DNA from: Ruminococcus sp. UBA1409
Lineage (GTDB): Bacteria > Bacillota > Clostridia > Oscillospirales > Ruminococcaceae
DNA: 64,000 bases
Assembly: GCA_002305045.1 (NCBI GenBank)
Contig: DBPX01000016.1
Coordinates: 15,382-79,381 of the forward strand
Direction of reading: 5' to 3'
Shown here piece by piece: positions 51,311 to 60,149 of this stretch; the stretch's first letter is position 1, and each line of letters begins with the position of its first letter. The notes beneath the pieces were generated by a model. It did no database searches, had not been told where the DNA came from, and worked only from the letters and a program-made list of their open reading frames with translations. Position numbers and translations under genes: made by a program.

Positions 51311-51431
51311 GCTTTTTGAGGGTTTTATCCTTAGGTGCGGGAGGATATTTGCCGCATAGCTAAGGTCTTGATAGGCTCAAAAAGCCTAAAATCTCACACG
51401 GCGAGGGTAAATCCGGGCTGATTTTGCCCTC
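51311..51431 (+). promoter_or_regulatory. Structured 5' leader of dnaD-dnaI (candidate cis-acting RNA)
   Basis: Nested pairings: P1 GCTTTTTGAG/CTCAAAAAGC (51311-51320, 51376-51385), P2 CCTTAG/CTAAGG (51329-51334, 51360-51365), P3 TGCGG/CCGCA (51336-51340, 51352-51356). A second hairpin pairs GAGGG and AAATC (51403-51407, 51409-51413) with GATTT and CCCTC (51420-51424, 51427-51431). No T run follows. I do not recognise a known family. Confidence 0.55.
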
Positions 51432-51457
51432 TTACATATAAAAAGGATTGGTGTATT

Positions 51458-52426
51458 ATGCCTTGCGTATATATCGAAAGGAAAAACAGGTGCTTTAGCT
51501 TTCCCTGCTACATAGCCGACAGCTATCTAAAGCTTGCCGACGGTCCGTCCCTCAAGCTGATAATCTATCTTCTTGGAAGCGACTCGGACGAGCTTGACAT
51601 CGAGGCTGCTGCTAGGAGCCTCGGGCTTACCCGTCAGGAGGTTCTTGACGCTATTTTGTTCTGGGAGCAGCTTGGCGTCCTGTTTGACAAGGACCCAAGG
51701 TCCTGTCAGGAGGTTAATGACAGTACGCCTCAAGGCATGGTAAAGAGCCTTCCCCAAGATACAAGGGTCTTAACCAAAAGAAGCTACACAGCAAGCCATA
51801 TCTCCCAGCTTTTAGATACCGACTCCGAGCTTAGAGAGCTTTTTTCTGAGGCTGAAAGAAGCTTTGGCAGGGTCCTAAAGCACTCGGAGCATGAGCTTTT
51901 GATAAGTCTTAGGGATTATTACGGCTTCAGCGTGCAGTCCTGCATACTTATAATCGAATACTGCCAGAGTCTTGATAAAAGCTCGGTGAGGTACATTGAG
52001 TCGGTCGCAAGGGACTTTTCGGAGAAAAACATACTGGGCTTTAGCGAAATCGAGGCTGAGCTTGAAAGAAGAAAGGAGCAGTCACTGCTTGAGGGAAGGG
52101 TTGCCAGAAGCTTCGGGATGAACACCTCGCTCACAAAAAAGCAGACTGAATTTGTCAACGGCTGGAAAGAGCTTGGCTTTGGCCTTGAAATGATGACCCT
52201 TGCCAGGGACAGATGCGTTGATTCCATCAATAAGCTCTCGTTCGGATATATCGACAAGGTTTTAAAAAGCTGGGCTGACAAGGGCATTTTCACTCCCGAG
52301 GCGGCAAGTCTTGAGAAAAAGCCGTCCGCCTCAGAGCCTGATAAGGACCACTCCATCAACCTTGATAGATGGGATGATTTTACTCTAGGCGGCATATCCG
52401 ACGAGGAAGGGAGAGATAAAAAGTGA
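51458..52426 (+). CDS. dnaD: DnaD-domain replication initiation/primosome protein
   Basis: 322-residue primosome component. The N-terminal winged-helix region (LKLIIYLLGSDSDELDIEAAARSLGLTRQEVLDAILFWEQLGVL, about 33-78) and the C-terminal DnaD-like domain (LSDYYGF-type LRDYYGFSVQSCILIIEYCQSL and WKELGFGLEMMTLARDRCV...YIDKVLKSW, about 145-270) match DnaD/DnaB proteins of Firmicutes. These remodel oriC or restart sites to load the helicase. It overlaps the helicase loader gene by 4 bp. Confidence 0.88.
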   Translation: MPCVYIERKNRCFSFPCYIADSYLKLADGPSLKLIIYLLGSDSDELDIEAAARSLGLTRQEVLDAILFWEQLGVLFDKDPRSCQEVNDSTPQGMVKSLPQDTRVLTKRSYTASHISQLLDTDSELRELFSEAERSFGRVLKHSEHELLISLRDYYGFSVQSCILIIEYCQSLDKSSVRYIESVARDFSEKNILGFSEIEAELERRKEQSLLEGRVARSFGMNTSLTKKQTEFVNGWKELGFGLEMMTLARDRCVDSINKLSFGYIDKVLKSWADKGIFTPEAASLEKKPSASEPDKDHSINLDRWDDFTLGGISDEEGRDKK

Positions 52427-53418
52427 GGTACACCCCGTCTGCCGTTCAGAGGGCGTTTGAGGAGCTTAAAAGGCGAAGGGAGACGGCAGTTTCTCTGCAA
52501 AATGAGCACATCGAGACGGTTAAAAACAATCTCCCCGAGGTTTACAGCATCTACAGGTCTATAAAAAGCACAGCCTCAAGGCTCGCTCAAGCCGTTTTCT
52601 CGGGAGACAAGGACTCTAAAGAGCTTGTCGAAGGGATAAAAAGAGATAATCTTTACAGTCAGAAAAGGCTCTCCGAGATGCTTTTGGCTCTTGGCTATCC
52701 TGAAAACTATCTTAGCTGTAACTACTATTGCAAGAGCTGCTGTGACACCGGCGTCAGCATGGGAAACAGATGCTCATGTCTTACAGAGCTTATGCGAAAA
52801 TATACAATAGAAGAGCTTAACTCCCAGTGTAAAATCAAGCTGAGGAGCTTTAGCGAGTTCAGAACGGATTACTATCCCGAGAGCCTGAGGTCCGGCGGCA
52901 GGGAGATAAGGTGCCGTGAGCTGATGGAAAAGAATCTTAGCTACTGCATTGAATACTGCAAAAGCTTCACCACCGAGTCAAGCGGCATCTTCATGCACGG
53001 AGCTACAGGTCTTGGAAAGACCCTTCTTTCCTCCTGCATAGCCTCTGAGCTTCTGAAAAAGGGATACAGCGTAGCCTTTGATTCTGTCCAGAACTACCTA
53101 AGAGCTGTAGAAAGAGAGCACTTCGGCAGGAGCGAGGGCGACACCATGGAGACGCTTCTTTCAGCCGACCTTTTGATTCTCGACGATTTGGGAGCCGAGT
53201 TTGAGTCCAGCTTTAACACGGCTACGGTTTACAATCTTATCAATTCAAGGTGCAGCATGGGCAAGCCTACAATAGTTTCGACCAATATGCCGATAAATCG
53301 TCTCATGGAAAGATATGACGACAGGATAGTTTCAAGGCTCATAGGAGAGCTTAAAACACTGAGGTTCATTGGAGAGGATATCCGACAGCTTAGGATGGAA
53401 AGAGCTGCTATGGAGTAA
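52423..53418 (+). CDS. dnaI: DnaI/DnaC-type helicase loader ATPase
   Basis: 331-residue AAA+ ATPase that loads the replicative helicase. A cysteine cluster CKSCCDTGVSMGNRCSCL (about 104-121) resembles the zinc-binding N-terminal domain of DnaI. AAA+ motifs: Walker A HGATGLGKTLLSS (about 189-201), Walker B LLILDDLGAEF, sensor IVSTNM and arginine DRIVSRL. Translation probably starts at GTG 52423, overlapping the dnaD stop. Together with DnaD it forms a primosome operon. Confidence 0.92.
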   Translation: MRYTPSAVQRAFEELKRRRETAVSLQNEHIETVKNNLPEVYSIYRSIKSTASRLAQAVFSGDKDSKELVEGIKRDNLYSQKRLSEMLLALGYPENYLSCNYYCKSCCDTGVSMGNRCSCLTELMRKYTIEELNSQCKIKLRSFSEFRTDYYPESLRSGGREIRCRELMEKNLSYCIEYCKSFTTESSGIFMHGATGLGKTLLSSCIASELLKKGYSVAFDSVQNYLRAVEREHFGRSEGDTMETLLSADLLILDDLGAEFESSFNTATVYNLINSRCSMGKPTIVSTNMPINRLMERYDDRIVSRLIGELKTLRFIGEDIRQLRMERAAME

Positions 53419-53423
53419 AAAAA

Positions 53424-53447
53424 TATGCCCGGCTTTGACCGGGCATA
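53424..53447. terminator. Bidirectional terminator between dnaI and tyrS
   Basis: A perfect 9-bp stem TATGCCCGG/CCGGGCATA. On the minus strand it is followed by TTTTTTT, a strong terminator for tyrS; on the plus strand the T run is weak. Confidence 0.82.
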
Positions 53448-53451
53448 GCTG

Positions 53452-54675
53452 TTATTTCTCAGCCAAGGCTATGGCTGATTTTTTTATAAGCCTTACAATC
53501 TGCTTTTTACCCTTTTTGATGATTGCCGGAGAGGACAGCTCCAAAACAGCAGAGGTATCAAGCAGCTTTTCATCATTGACGGTTACTCCGCCCTGCTGAA
53601 TCAGCCTTCTTGCCTCGCCCTTGGAGGGAGCAAGCTTGCAAAGCGTCATCGCGTCAAGAATGCCTATGCTCTCGCCCTCATACTCAAAGGTCGGCATGTT
53701 TTCGCTCGAGCCTGCGCCGCCGAAAACCTCCCTGGCGGTGTCAAGAGCCTTTTTAGCCTCCTCCTCGCCGTGGACAAGCTTTGTAAGCTCATATGCTAAA
53801 ATCTCCTTCGCCTTGTTCAAGGCGGAGCCTTCCCACTTCTCCATGCTCTTAATCTCGTCAAGCGGCAGGAAGGTTAGCATCTTTATACATTTCATGACAT
53901 CCTCGTCGGCTACATTACGCCAGTACTGGAAGAAGTCGTAGGGAGTGGTCTTGTTAGCGTCAAGCCAGACGGCGTTTCCGGCAGTCTTACCCATCTTCAT
54001 GCCGTTAGAGTCGGTTAGAATAGTTATAGTCATTGCGCTGGCGTCCTTTCCGAGCTTTTTCCTTATCAGCTCTGTGCCGCCAAGCATATTAGACCACTGG
54101 TCGTCTCCGCCGAACTGCAGGTTGCAGTCGTAATTCTTGAACAGGTAGTAGAAGTCATAAGACTGCATTATCATGTAGTTGAACTCAAGGAAGGAAAGAC
54201 CCTTTTCCATCCTCTGCTTGTAGCACTCGGCACGAAGCATATTGTTGACCGAGAAGCAGGCTCCTACCTCCCTAAGAAGGTCGATGTAGTTAAGGTCAAG
54301 AAGCCAGTCGGCGTTGTTTACCATCATCGCCTTGCCCTCGCCGAACTCTATAAACCTCGACATCTGCTTCTTAAAGCACTCAGCGTTATGCTCGATATCC
54401 TGCTTTGTGAGCATCTTTCGCATATCCGTCCTGCCGGAGGGGTCGCCTATCATTGTAGTCCCTCCGCCTATGAGCGCTATCGGACGGTTTCCTGCCATCT
54501 GAAGCCTCTTCATAAGCGTAAGAGCCATAAAGTGACCGGCTGTCAGGCTGTCTGCCGTGCAGTCAAAGCCGATATAAAATGTAGCCTTTCCGTTATTGAT
54601 AAGCTCTCTTATAAGAGGCTCGTCCGTGACCTGAGCTATAAGACCTCTTTCCTGCAGCTCTTCGTAAATTCCCAC
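53452..54675 (-). CDS. tyrS: Tyrosyl-tRNA synthetase
   Basis: Class I synthetase charging tRNA-Tyr, 407 residues from GTG 54675 (AAAGGATG upstream; family start GIYEELQERGLIAQVTDE). The HIGH-like motif lies in DCTADSLTAGHFMAL, the KMSKS-like motif is KMGKTAGNAV, and the C-terminal S4 domain is KGEARRLIQQGGVTVNDEKL. A tyrosine T-box leader precedes it and a terminator follows. Confidence 0.96.
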   Translation of the reverse strand: MGIYEELQERGLIAQVTDEPLIRELINNGKATFYIGFDCTADSLTAGHFMALTLMKRLQMAGNRPIALIGGGTTMIGDPSGRTDMRKMLTKQDIEHNAECFKKQMSRFIEFGEGKAMMVNNADWLLDLNYIDLLREVGACFSVNNMLRAECYKQRMEKGLSFLEFNYMIMQSYDFYYLFKNYDCNLQFGGDDQWSNMLGGTELIRKKLGKDASAMTITILTDSNGMKMGKTAGNAVWLDANKTTPYDFFQYWRNVADEDVMKCIKMLTFLPLDEIKSMEKWEGSALNKAKEILAYELTKLVHGEEEAKKALDTAREVFGGAGSSENMPTFEYEGESIGILDAMTLCKLAPSKGEARRLIQQGGVTVNDEKLLDTSAVLELSSPAIIKKGKKQIVRLIKKSAIALAEK

Positions 54676-54695
54676 TAAAATCATCCTTTCACATT

Positions 54696-54961
54696 AAAAA
54701 ATCCTCTGACATAATTGTCAGAGGACGATTAAAACCGTGGTACCACCTCAATTTACCGTTTGACGCAAAAAGCCCTAAAGCAGGAAAAAGGATGCGCCAG
54801 GCGGCCTTTGGGCGATATAACGCTCGCCACTCCGCATTCCCCTACTAAAGGTTCAGGGAACGGACTCCGGGATGTATTCGACACGCCCCTCAACGCTTTC
54901 TCACACCAGCCGAAAGCTCTCTTTGCAATCAGGACGGGCTACTTCTTCCCATCAAGGTCGA
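54696..54961 (-). promoter_or_regulatory. T-box riboswitch (tyrosine) in the tyrS leader
   Basis: On the minus strand the leader has the invariant T-box GGTGGTACCACGG (54747-54735), the specifier-loop pattern GAATAC with Tyr codon TAC (54876-54874), and a terminator: 10-bp stem (54725-54716, 54711-54702), TAAT loop and a T run reaching 54696. Uncharged tRNA-Tyr would pair with TAC and the T-box bulge to favour antitermination and tyrS expression. Confidence 0.95.
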
Positions 54962-54967
54962 TACCGC

Positions 54968-54996
54968 ATTATAGCATGATAATTTTAGCTTGTCAA
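54968..54996 (-). promoter_or_regulatory. Consensus SigA promoter of tyrS
   Basis: On the minus strand perfect TTGACA (54996-54991), 17 bp ending TGC, perfect TATAAT (54973-54968). The -35 begins 4 bp after the sigG stop. Confidence 0.88.
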
Positions 54997-54999
54997 CCC

Positions 55000-55770
55000 C
55001 TACACGCTTGATTTTATCCTTGTAAGGGCGTTTTTTTCGAGCCTTGAGACCTGAGCCTGGGATATTCCTATTTCGTTTGCGACCTCCACCTGGGTCTTTC
55101 CCTGATAGAATCTAAGGTATAAAATGTTCTTTTCCCTGTCGGAAAGTGTCTTGATTGCCTCCTTTAAAAGGAGCTCGTCTATCCAGCCCTCGTCGCTGGA
55201 GGAATCGCCTAGCTGGTCTAGCACATATACGGCGTCGCCGGAGCTGGAATAGACGGGCTCGTATATAGAAACAGGCTCGCTTATGGACTCGAGCGCAAGA
55301 ACGACATCGGACTGCTTTGCGCCTATTTCCTTGGATATCTCCTTGGCTGTAGGCTCGGTGTTGTTTTTGTTTATAAGCCGCTCCCTTGCCTGCATCGCTT
55401 TATAGGCAAGGTCTCTTGTCGACCTTGACACCCGTATTGAATTGTTATCTCTAAGATACCGTCTTAGCTCGCCGGAAATCATCGGGACTGCATAGGTGGA
55501 GAATTTCACCTCCAGCTTGACATCGAAGTTGTCAATTGCCTTGATAAGTCCAACAACACCCACCTGAAAGAGGTCGTCTGCGGGCGCTCCTCTTGACATA
55601 AACTTCTGTATTACGCTCAGAACAAGCCTGAGATTGCCCTTTATAAGCTCCTCCCTTGCCGCTCTGTCGCCTGACTTCGTCCTTTTTAAAAGCTCCGTTT
55701 TTTCGCTTTCTGTCAGCACCGACAGCTTTGAGGTATTAACTCCGCTAATTTCAACCTTATTGTACTGCAT
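55000..55770 (-). CDS. sigG: Sporulation sigma factor SigG
   Basis: Late forespore sigma factor, 256 residues from ATG 55770 (MQYNKVEISGVNTSKL aligns with the Bacillus start). Region 2: NLRLVLSVIQKF, DDLFQVGVVGLIKAIDNFD, VKFSTYAVPMISGELRRYLRDNN. Region 4: LSDREKNILYLRFYQGKTQVEVANEIGISQAQVSRLEK. The tight match to SigG and its place after sigE distinguish it from SigF. It may also be read from the sigE promoter. Confidence 0.95.
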   Translation of the reverse strand: MQYNKVEISGVNTSKLSVLTESEKTELLKRTKSGDRAAREELIKGNLRLVLSVIQKFMSRGAPADDLFQVGVVGLIKAIDNFDVKLEVKFSTYAVPMISGELRRYLRDNNSIRVSRSTRDLAYKAMQARERLINKNNTEPTAKEISKEIGAKQSDVVLALESISEPVSIYEPVYSSSGDAVYVLDQLGDSSSDEGWIDELLLKEAIKTLSDREKNILYLRFYQGKTQVEVANEIGISQAQVSRLEKNALTRIKSSV

Positions 55771-55820
55771 ATCGCATATTACTCTCCGGCACATCAGATT
55801 CTATCTAATTATTGCCGGAT

Positions 55821-55851
55821 AGCAGTCGCCGTATTCAATATGCCTATATGC
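55821..55851 (-). promoter_or_regulatory. Tentative SigF/SigG-type promoter of sigG
   Basis: On the minus strand GCATA (55851-55847), 16 bp, GGCGACTGCT (55830-55821). This fits the SigF consensus GYWTA-N16-GGNRANANTW at most positions, with two mismatches in the -10. Position and regulation agree with Bacillus sigG. Confidence 0.35.
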
Positions 55852-55863
55852 ACTTTCTGGAAA

Positions 55864-56580
55864 TCAGGTTATAGCCTCAAGCTCCTTTTTAAGCTCTCTT
55901 AAAATTCTCTTTTCAAGTCTTGAGATATAGGACTGAGATATCCCAACCACATCCGCAACCTCCTTCTGAGTCATCTCCTTTCTGCCTCCAAGTCCGAATC
56001 TTAGCTGCATTATCAGCCTTTCTCTCCCCTTTAAGCCCTCGACGGCACGGTTTAGAAGCAGCTTTTCCGTCTCGCTCTCAAGGTGCTGGCAGACCTCGTT
56101 GGAGTCGGTCCCTATTACATCGGACAGAAGCAGCTCGTTGCCGTCCCAGTCAACATTTAGCGGCTCGTCTATAGAGATTTCGTTTCGTTGCTGGGCCGTC
56201 TTTCTAAGATACATGAGAATCTCGTTTTCTATGCACCTCGAGGCATAGGTTGCAAGCTTTATGTTCTTGTCCTGATTGAAGGTATTTACAGCCTTGATAA
56301 GCCCTATTGTGCCTATTGAAACAAGGTCCTCAATCCCGATTCCCGTTGCCTCAAACTTCTTTGATATGTAAACAACCAGCCTTAGATTGTGAGTGATAAG
56401 AAGCTCCCTTGCCCTTTTCGGCTCCGACTCAAGCATCAAAAGCACCCTTTTTTCCTCCTCCTGACCAAGCGGCGGAGGGAGGGTTTTTGAGCCGTTTATG
56501 TAATCAAGGGTTGCATCCTTTGAGATAAGCCGTCTTATAAGGCTCTTTATTTTCTTAAAGAGATTAAATGGTCTAAACAT
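55864..56580 (-). CDS. sigE: Sporulation sigma factor SigE (pro-SigE)
   Basis: Early mother-cell sigma factor, 238 residues. The first about 27 residues ([20 protein letters not shown]...) form a basic, amphipathic pro-sequence that SpoIIGA removes. Then [48 protein letters not shown] and [17 protein letters not shown], diagnostic of SigE, and region 4 with [23 protein letters not shown]. It follows spoIIGA by 12 bp, the classic spoIIG operon. Confidence 0.97.
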   Translation of the reverse strand: MFRPFNLFKKIKSLIRRLISKDATLDYINGSKTLPPPLGQEEEKRVLLMLESEPKRARELLITHNLRLVVYISKKFEATGIGIEDLVSIGTIGLIKAVNTFNQDKNIKLATYASRCIENEILMYLRKTAQQRNEISIDEPLNVDWDGNELLLSDVIGTDSNEVCQHLESETEKLLLNRAVEGLKGRERLIMQLRFGLGGRKEMTQKEVADVVGISQSYISRLEKRILRELKKELEAIT

Positions 56581-56592
56581 ACAGCTCGCCTC

Positions 56593-57399
56593 TTAATATT
56601 TTAGTATAGAAGGATTGAAAATAGCCCTTTTTGCGCCCTCTTTTTTGAAGGCTACAAGGCAGGAGGGCTGGCTCCTTTCTCCCCTGTCGCTTCTAATCAG
56701 GACGCTGTCAGGCTTGAAGGCGTATAAAAGTCCCTCGCCCGATACCGTGTTGTACGGGACTGGATAAAGCCTTGTGCAGTCCGAGCTGGGAGGGCTAACG
56801 CCGGTGCAGACGACCACAGGTCTTCCTGTAAAGACATCTCTAACATTGTTGCCGGTGTCGGCTATTCCCTCAAAGCCGTACATCCTTCCTTCTATTTCGA
56901 CAAAAACATGATAGCAGGAAAGTGCAAGCTCTCTTTTTGACCGTATATAGCCTGCTGCTAAAAGTATTATGTATATTATCCCGGTGAGAATTATCAACTC
57001 CACCACCGAAACCTCTATATATAAATATGCTCCGAAAACGAGAATTTTATCGCTCCCCGATATGGATTTTAGGCAAAACGCCGCTCCTCCCAGAAGAATA
57101 TTAAGTGCGATATACTCCGCTCCTGCCGTAAAAAGGGTTGCTATACGCACGCCCCTTTTGTAAAACGCCACGGCTATTATTGCGGCAAGGGAAAATGCTC
57201 CGACGGCTGTTATAATCAGCCTGCCTGATAGGGTCTTATTGTCTGCTAGGACTGCAAGCGAGGATATTCCTCCTATGAGCGAGCATAAAGCCGTCCTTGA
57301 GGAGGATATCTCCACTCTTATTAGCCTTCCTGTGAGCGAAATAAGGAGCCAGCAGATGTAGGCGTTGATAAGAATCAGTATGTCAATATATATCGTCAT
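56593..57399 (-). CDS. spoIIGA: Pro-SigE processing peptidase SpoIIGA
   Basis: Membrane aspartic protease that activates pro-SigE at the sporulation septum. 268 residues: five membrane helices in the first about 155 residues and a cytoplasmic protease domain with catalytic D181 in GIADTGNN. ATG 57399 matches the normal family start (IYIDILILIN); GTG 57408 and ATG 57405 are alternatives. It is the first gene of spoIIG. Confidence 0.93.
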   Translation of the reverse strand: MTIYIDILILINAYICWLLISLTGRLIRVEISSSRTALCSLIGGISSLAVLADNKTLSGRLIITAVGAFSLAAIIAVAFYKRGVRIATLFTAGAEYIALNILLGGAAFCLKSISGSDKILVFGAYLYIEVSVVELIILTGIIYIILLAAGYIRSKRELALSCYHVFVEIEGRMYGFEGIADTGNNVRDVFTGRPVVVCTGVSPPSSDCTRLYPVPYNTVSGEGLLYAFKPDSVLIRSDRGERSQPSCLVAFKKEGAKRAIFNPSILKY

Positions 57400-57416
57400 G
57401 AGCATCACCGATTCTG

Positions 57417-57449
57417 AGTATAGCCCTGCTTGGCAAAAATAAATGTCAA
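57417..57449 (-). promoter_or_regulatory. Probable Spo0A-type spoIIG promoter with long spacer
   Basis: On the minus strand TTGACA (57449-57444) and TATACT (57422-57417) are 21 bp apart. The spoIIG promoter of Bacillus also has an abnormally long spacer (22 bp) and needs Spo0A. A TGTCAAA near the -35 is close to the 0A box TGNCGAA. The implied leader is only about 11 nt, which is a weak point. Confidence 0.45.
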
Positions 57450-57479
57450 AAGAGGACTCCTGAAAAAAATTTGCTAGAA

Positions 57480-57511
57480 TAAAAATGCTGCCGACACAAT
57501 GCCGACAGCAT
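57480..57511 (-). terminator. Terminator after the M18 aminopeptidase gene
   Basis: On the minus strand an 11-bp stem with two G-U pairs (57511-57501, 57495-57485) is followed by TTTTT. Confidence 0.85.
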
Positions 57512-57537
57512 ATTAAACATATTATGGTAAAACCCGA

Positions 57538-58959
57538 CTAGTTTTTAATAAAGGCGGAAAAGCCCTTATAAGCCATGTAGACATCGAGCTTTGAGGTGAC
57601 CTCATACGGAGCGTGCATACTCAGCACCGGGACTCCGACATCCACAACCTCCATGCCAAGATTTGCAACATATGCGGCGACTGTTCCTCCTCCGCCGCCG
57701 TCAACCTTGCCAAGCTCGCCTGTCTGCCAGATGACATCGTTTGAATCAAAGACGCTTCTTACATAGGACAAAAACTCGGCATTGGCGTCGTTGCAGCCTC
57801 CCTTTCCTCTTGAGCCGGTGTATTTGCACATAGTCACGCCGTAGTTGCAGTAGGCTGTATTTAGCTGCTCGCAGACCTCGGGGAAGGTGGGGTCAAAGGC
57901 GACGCTTACATCGGCGGAAAGGCATTTTGAATTTTCAAGAACGGTGGGAAGCTCGGCGCCCTCGCTTCTTGCAACTAAGTGTATAAAATGCTTGAAATAC
58001 TCGCCGGAAAGCCCGGTATTTCCTACGCTTCCTATTTCCTCCTTATCGGTAAGAACGGTTATGCAGGTGGTTTTAGGCGCAGACCCTTCGTCAAGGTCTA
58101 AGGTCGCCTTTAAAGCCGTATATGCACATACCCTGTCATCCTGACCGTAGGCGCCTATAAGTCCCCTGTCAAAGCCGACATCCTTTGCCTTGAATGCAGG
58201 TACGACCTCAAGCTCTGCCGAGATAAAATCGTCCTCAACTATTCCGTACTTGTCAAACAGGCAGGAAAGAATACCTAGCTTTACCTTCTCTGAGACCTCG
58301 TCGTCGTTAAAGGGTCTTGAGCCGATGAGGACATTAAGCTCCTCTCCTCTTATGCCATCCCCAAGAGACCTTTTTGCCTGCTCCTGACCGAGATGCGGCA
58401 GGAGGTCAGTGATTACAAATACAGGGTCGCAATCGTCCTCGCCTATATTAACCTCGACCATTTCGCCGTCGCTCTTGTAGATGACTCCGTGTAAAGAAAG
58501 CGGCATAGCTGTCCACTGATATTTCTTTATGCCGCCGTAGTAGTGAGTCTTAAACAGGCATAGATCGCTTGCCTCGTAAACAGGGTGCTGCTTTAAATCA
58601 AGCCTGGGAGAATCTATGTGAGCGGCAAGAATATTTGCTCCCTTTTCAATAGGCTCACTGCCGAACACGCATAAAATTACGCACTTGCCCCTGACATTTG
58701 AATACACCCTGTCGCCGGGAGAGTATTTTTTGCTCGGGTCGTACTCGCTGAAGCCGCAGGAGGTAGCCAGCTCGATGCTCGCCTTTGCAGCCTCCCTTTC
58801 GGTCTTGCCGTCGTCTAGGAATGACTTATAGCCCTCACAAAAGCTGTCGATAGCCTCAAGCTCGCCGTCCTTCAGTCTTAAAATACCGTTTTTTCTCTTG
58901 GCAAAAAGCTTTTCCTGCAAAAGCTTTCCCTTGGATTTCTCCAAAGAATTGTTTGACAT
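57538..58959 (-). CDS. M18 family aminopeptidase
   Basis: 473-residue zinc aminopeptidase of the M18 family (aspartyl/aminopeptidase I). Metal and catalytic patterns: AAHIDSPRLDLK (His, Asp), VLTDKEEIGSVGNTG (Glu), SADVSVAFDPTF and VPVLSMHAPYE near the end. Cytoplasmic peptide turnover is the expected role. ATG 58959 lies just after the stop of the transglycosylase gene. It is the last gene of the prfA operon. Confidence 0.9.
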   Translation of the reverse strand: MSNNSLEKSKGKLLQEKLFAKRKNGILRLKDGELEAIDSFCEGYKSFLDDGKTEREAAKASIELATSCGFSEYDPSKKYSPGDRVYSNVRGKCVILCVFGSEPIEKGANILAAHIDSPRLDLKQHPVYEASDLCLFKTHYYGGIKKYQWTAMPLSLHGVIYKSDGEMVEVNIGEDDCDPVFVITDLLPHLGQEQAKRSLGDGIRGEELNVLIGSRPFNDDEVSEKVKLGILSCLFDKYGIVEDDFISAELEVVPAFKAKDVGFDRGLIGAYGQDDRVCAYTALKATLDLDEGSAPKTTCITVLTDKEEIGSVGNTGLSGEYFKHFIHLVARSEGAELPTVLENSKCLSADVSVAFDPTFPEVCEQLNTAYCNYGVTMCKYTGSRGKGGCNDANAEFLSYVRSVFDSNDVIWQTGELGKVDGGGGGTVAAYVANLGMEVVDVGVPVLSMHAPYEVTSKLDVYMAYKGFSAFIKN

Positions 58960-58963
58960 AATG

Positions 58964-59530
58964 TCATGACCTTCCTTCAATCTCTAAATATTTATCATAT
59001 GCCCGCATGATTTTGCCGACATAATGTCTTGTGTTGCTGCCCTGAAAATCGGCAGTATCGGGACTGCTTTTGTCAACTGTCCCGCTTGATATCCAGCTGT
59101 CTACCTCGCCCATGCCGGAGTGATATGCCGCCGCCGCAAGCTCATAGCTGCCGTACCTTTCGTACAGAAAGCCGAGCATAAAGCAGCCGTACCTAATGCT
59201 GTTTTCGGGTATGAACATATCGTTAAAGCAAAGCTCATCCTCGCCCAGCCTTTTTGAAACCCAGTCGAAGGAGTCCTCGATTATCTGCATAAGACCTATG
59301 GCTCCGGCGTCGCTGACTGCGTTGGGGTCAAAATGTGACTCCGTTCTTATTACCGCATAGACAAACGCACTGTCTATCCCGTATTCCTCGCTGTATCTAT
59401 TAACAGCCTCGGAGTATTCCAAGGGATAGCTCTCGTTTTTAAACCAATACGGCATGTAGACAAGTAAAAACGCTCCCAAAAAGACCACAAAGCAGATTAG
59501 AAGCAAAAACGCAGCTATTCTTTTAAGCAT
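58964..59530 (-). CDS. Lytic transglycosylase (SLT domain)
   Basis: 188-residue wall enzyme with a signal-anchor (about 4-27) and an SLT domain: AVIRTESHFDPNAVSDAGAIGLMQI holds the catalytic Glu, and ELAAAAYHSGMGEVDSWI follows. Similar to small soluble lytic transglycosylases found after coaE in many Clostridia. It overlaps coaE by 8 bp. Confidence 0.9.
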   Translation of the reverse strand: MLKRIAAFLLLICFVVFLGAFLLVYMPYWFKNESYPLEYSEAVNRYSEEYGIDSAFVYAVIRTESHFDPNAVSDAGAIGLMQIIEDSFDWVSKRLGEDELCFNDMFIPENSIRYGCFMLGFLYERYGSYELAAAAYHSGMGEVDSWISSGTVDKSSPDTADFQGSNTRHYVGKIMRAYDKYLEIEGRS

Positions 59531-60137
59531 CGAACCGCTCCCTGACTGCCAAGGCTACCTCCTCGGTGCTCTTTACAAGCTCCGAATAGGAAAGGTTGTT
59601 GTTGATAAGATAGTCTGAGGACGCTCTGAAAAACTCCTCAGATTTTTGGCTCTCTAGCCTTGCAACGGCAAGCTCACGGCTTACAGAGTCTCTCGCCATT
59701 ATCCTTTCAACAAGCGTGCAATACGGCGCAACAACGCTGATTACAGCCTCGCAGACGGAATCAAGGCCGCTTTCAAAAAGCGTCGGAGCGTCAAAAACGA
59801 CTATTCCCGGCGAGGTCCTTGAAAGGCGGTAAAGCTCCTCGAAGCAAAGCCTTGTTATATACGGAAAGATTATCGAGGTGTATTTTTCCTTGGCGCTTTT
59901 GTCGCCAAAGATAAGCTCTGCGGCAGCCCTTCTGTCAAGCCTCCCGCCGTCAACGCATCTAGGAAAGCTCTTTTTAAGCTCCTCAAGAAAGTCCTCAATA
60001 GAAGCCGCTCTGTGCGAAACCTTATCAGCGTCGACTATGTTAAAGCCGAGGTCTTTAAGTATTCCGGCAACGCTTGACTTCCCGGCGCCGCTCTGTCCCG
60101 TGAGACCTATTATAGTAATGTCCTTAAACAGCTTCAT
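59523..60137 (-). CDS. coaE: Dephospho-CoA kinase
   Basis: Last step of coenzyme A synthesis. 204 residues with P-loop GLTGQSGAGKSSVAG (about 11-25), NIVDADKVSHRA and VVFDAPTLFESGLD. It starts 13 bp after the tsaC stop. Confidence 0.95.
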   Translation of the reverse strand: MKLFKDITIIGLTGQSGAGKSSVAGILKDLGFNIVDADKVSHRAASIEDFLEELKKSFPRCVDGGRLDRRAAAELIFGDKSAKEKYTSIIFPYITRLCFEELYRLSRTSPGIVVFDAPTLFESGLDSVCEAVISVVAPYCTLVERIMARDSVSRELAVARLESQKSEEFFRASSDYLINNNLSYSELVKSTEEVALAVRERFDA

Positions 60138-60149
60138 ACCATCACCATG

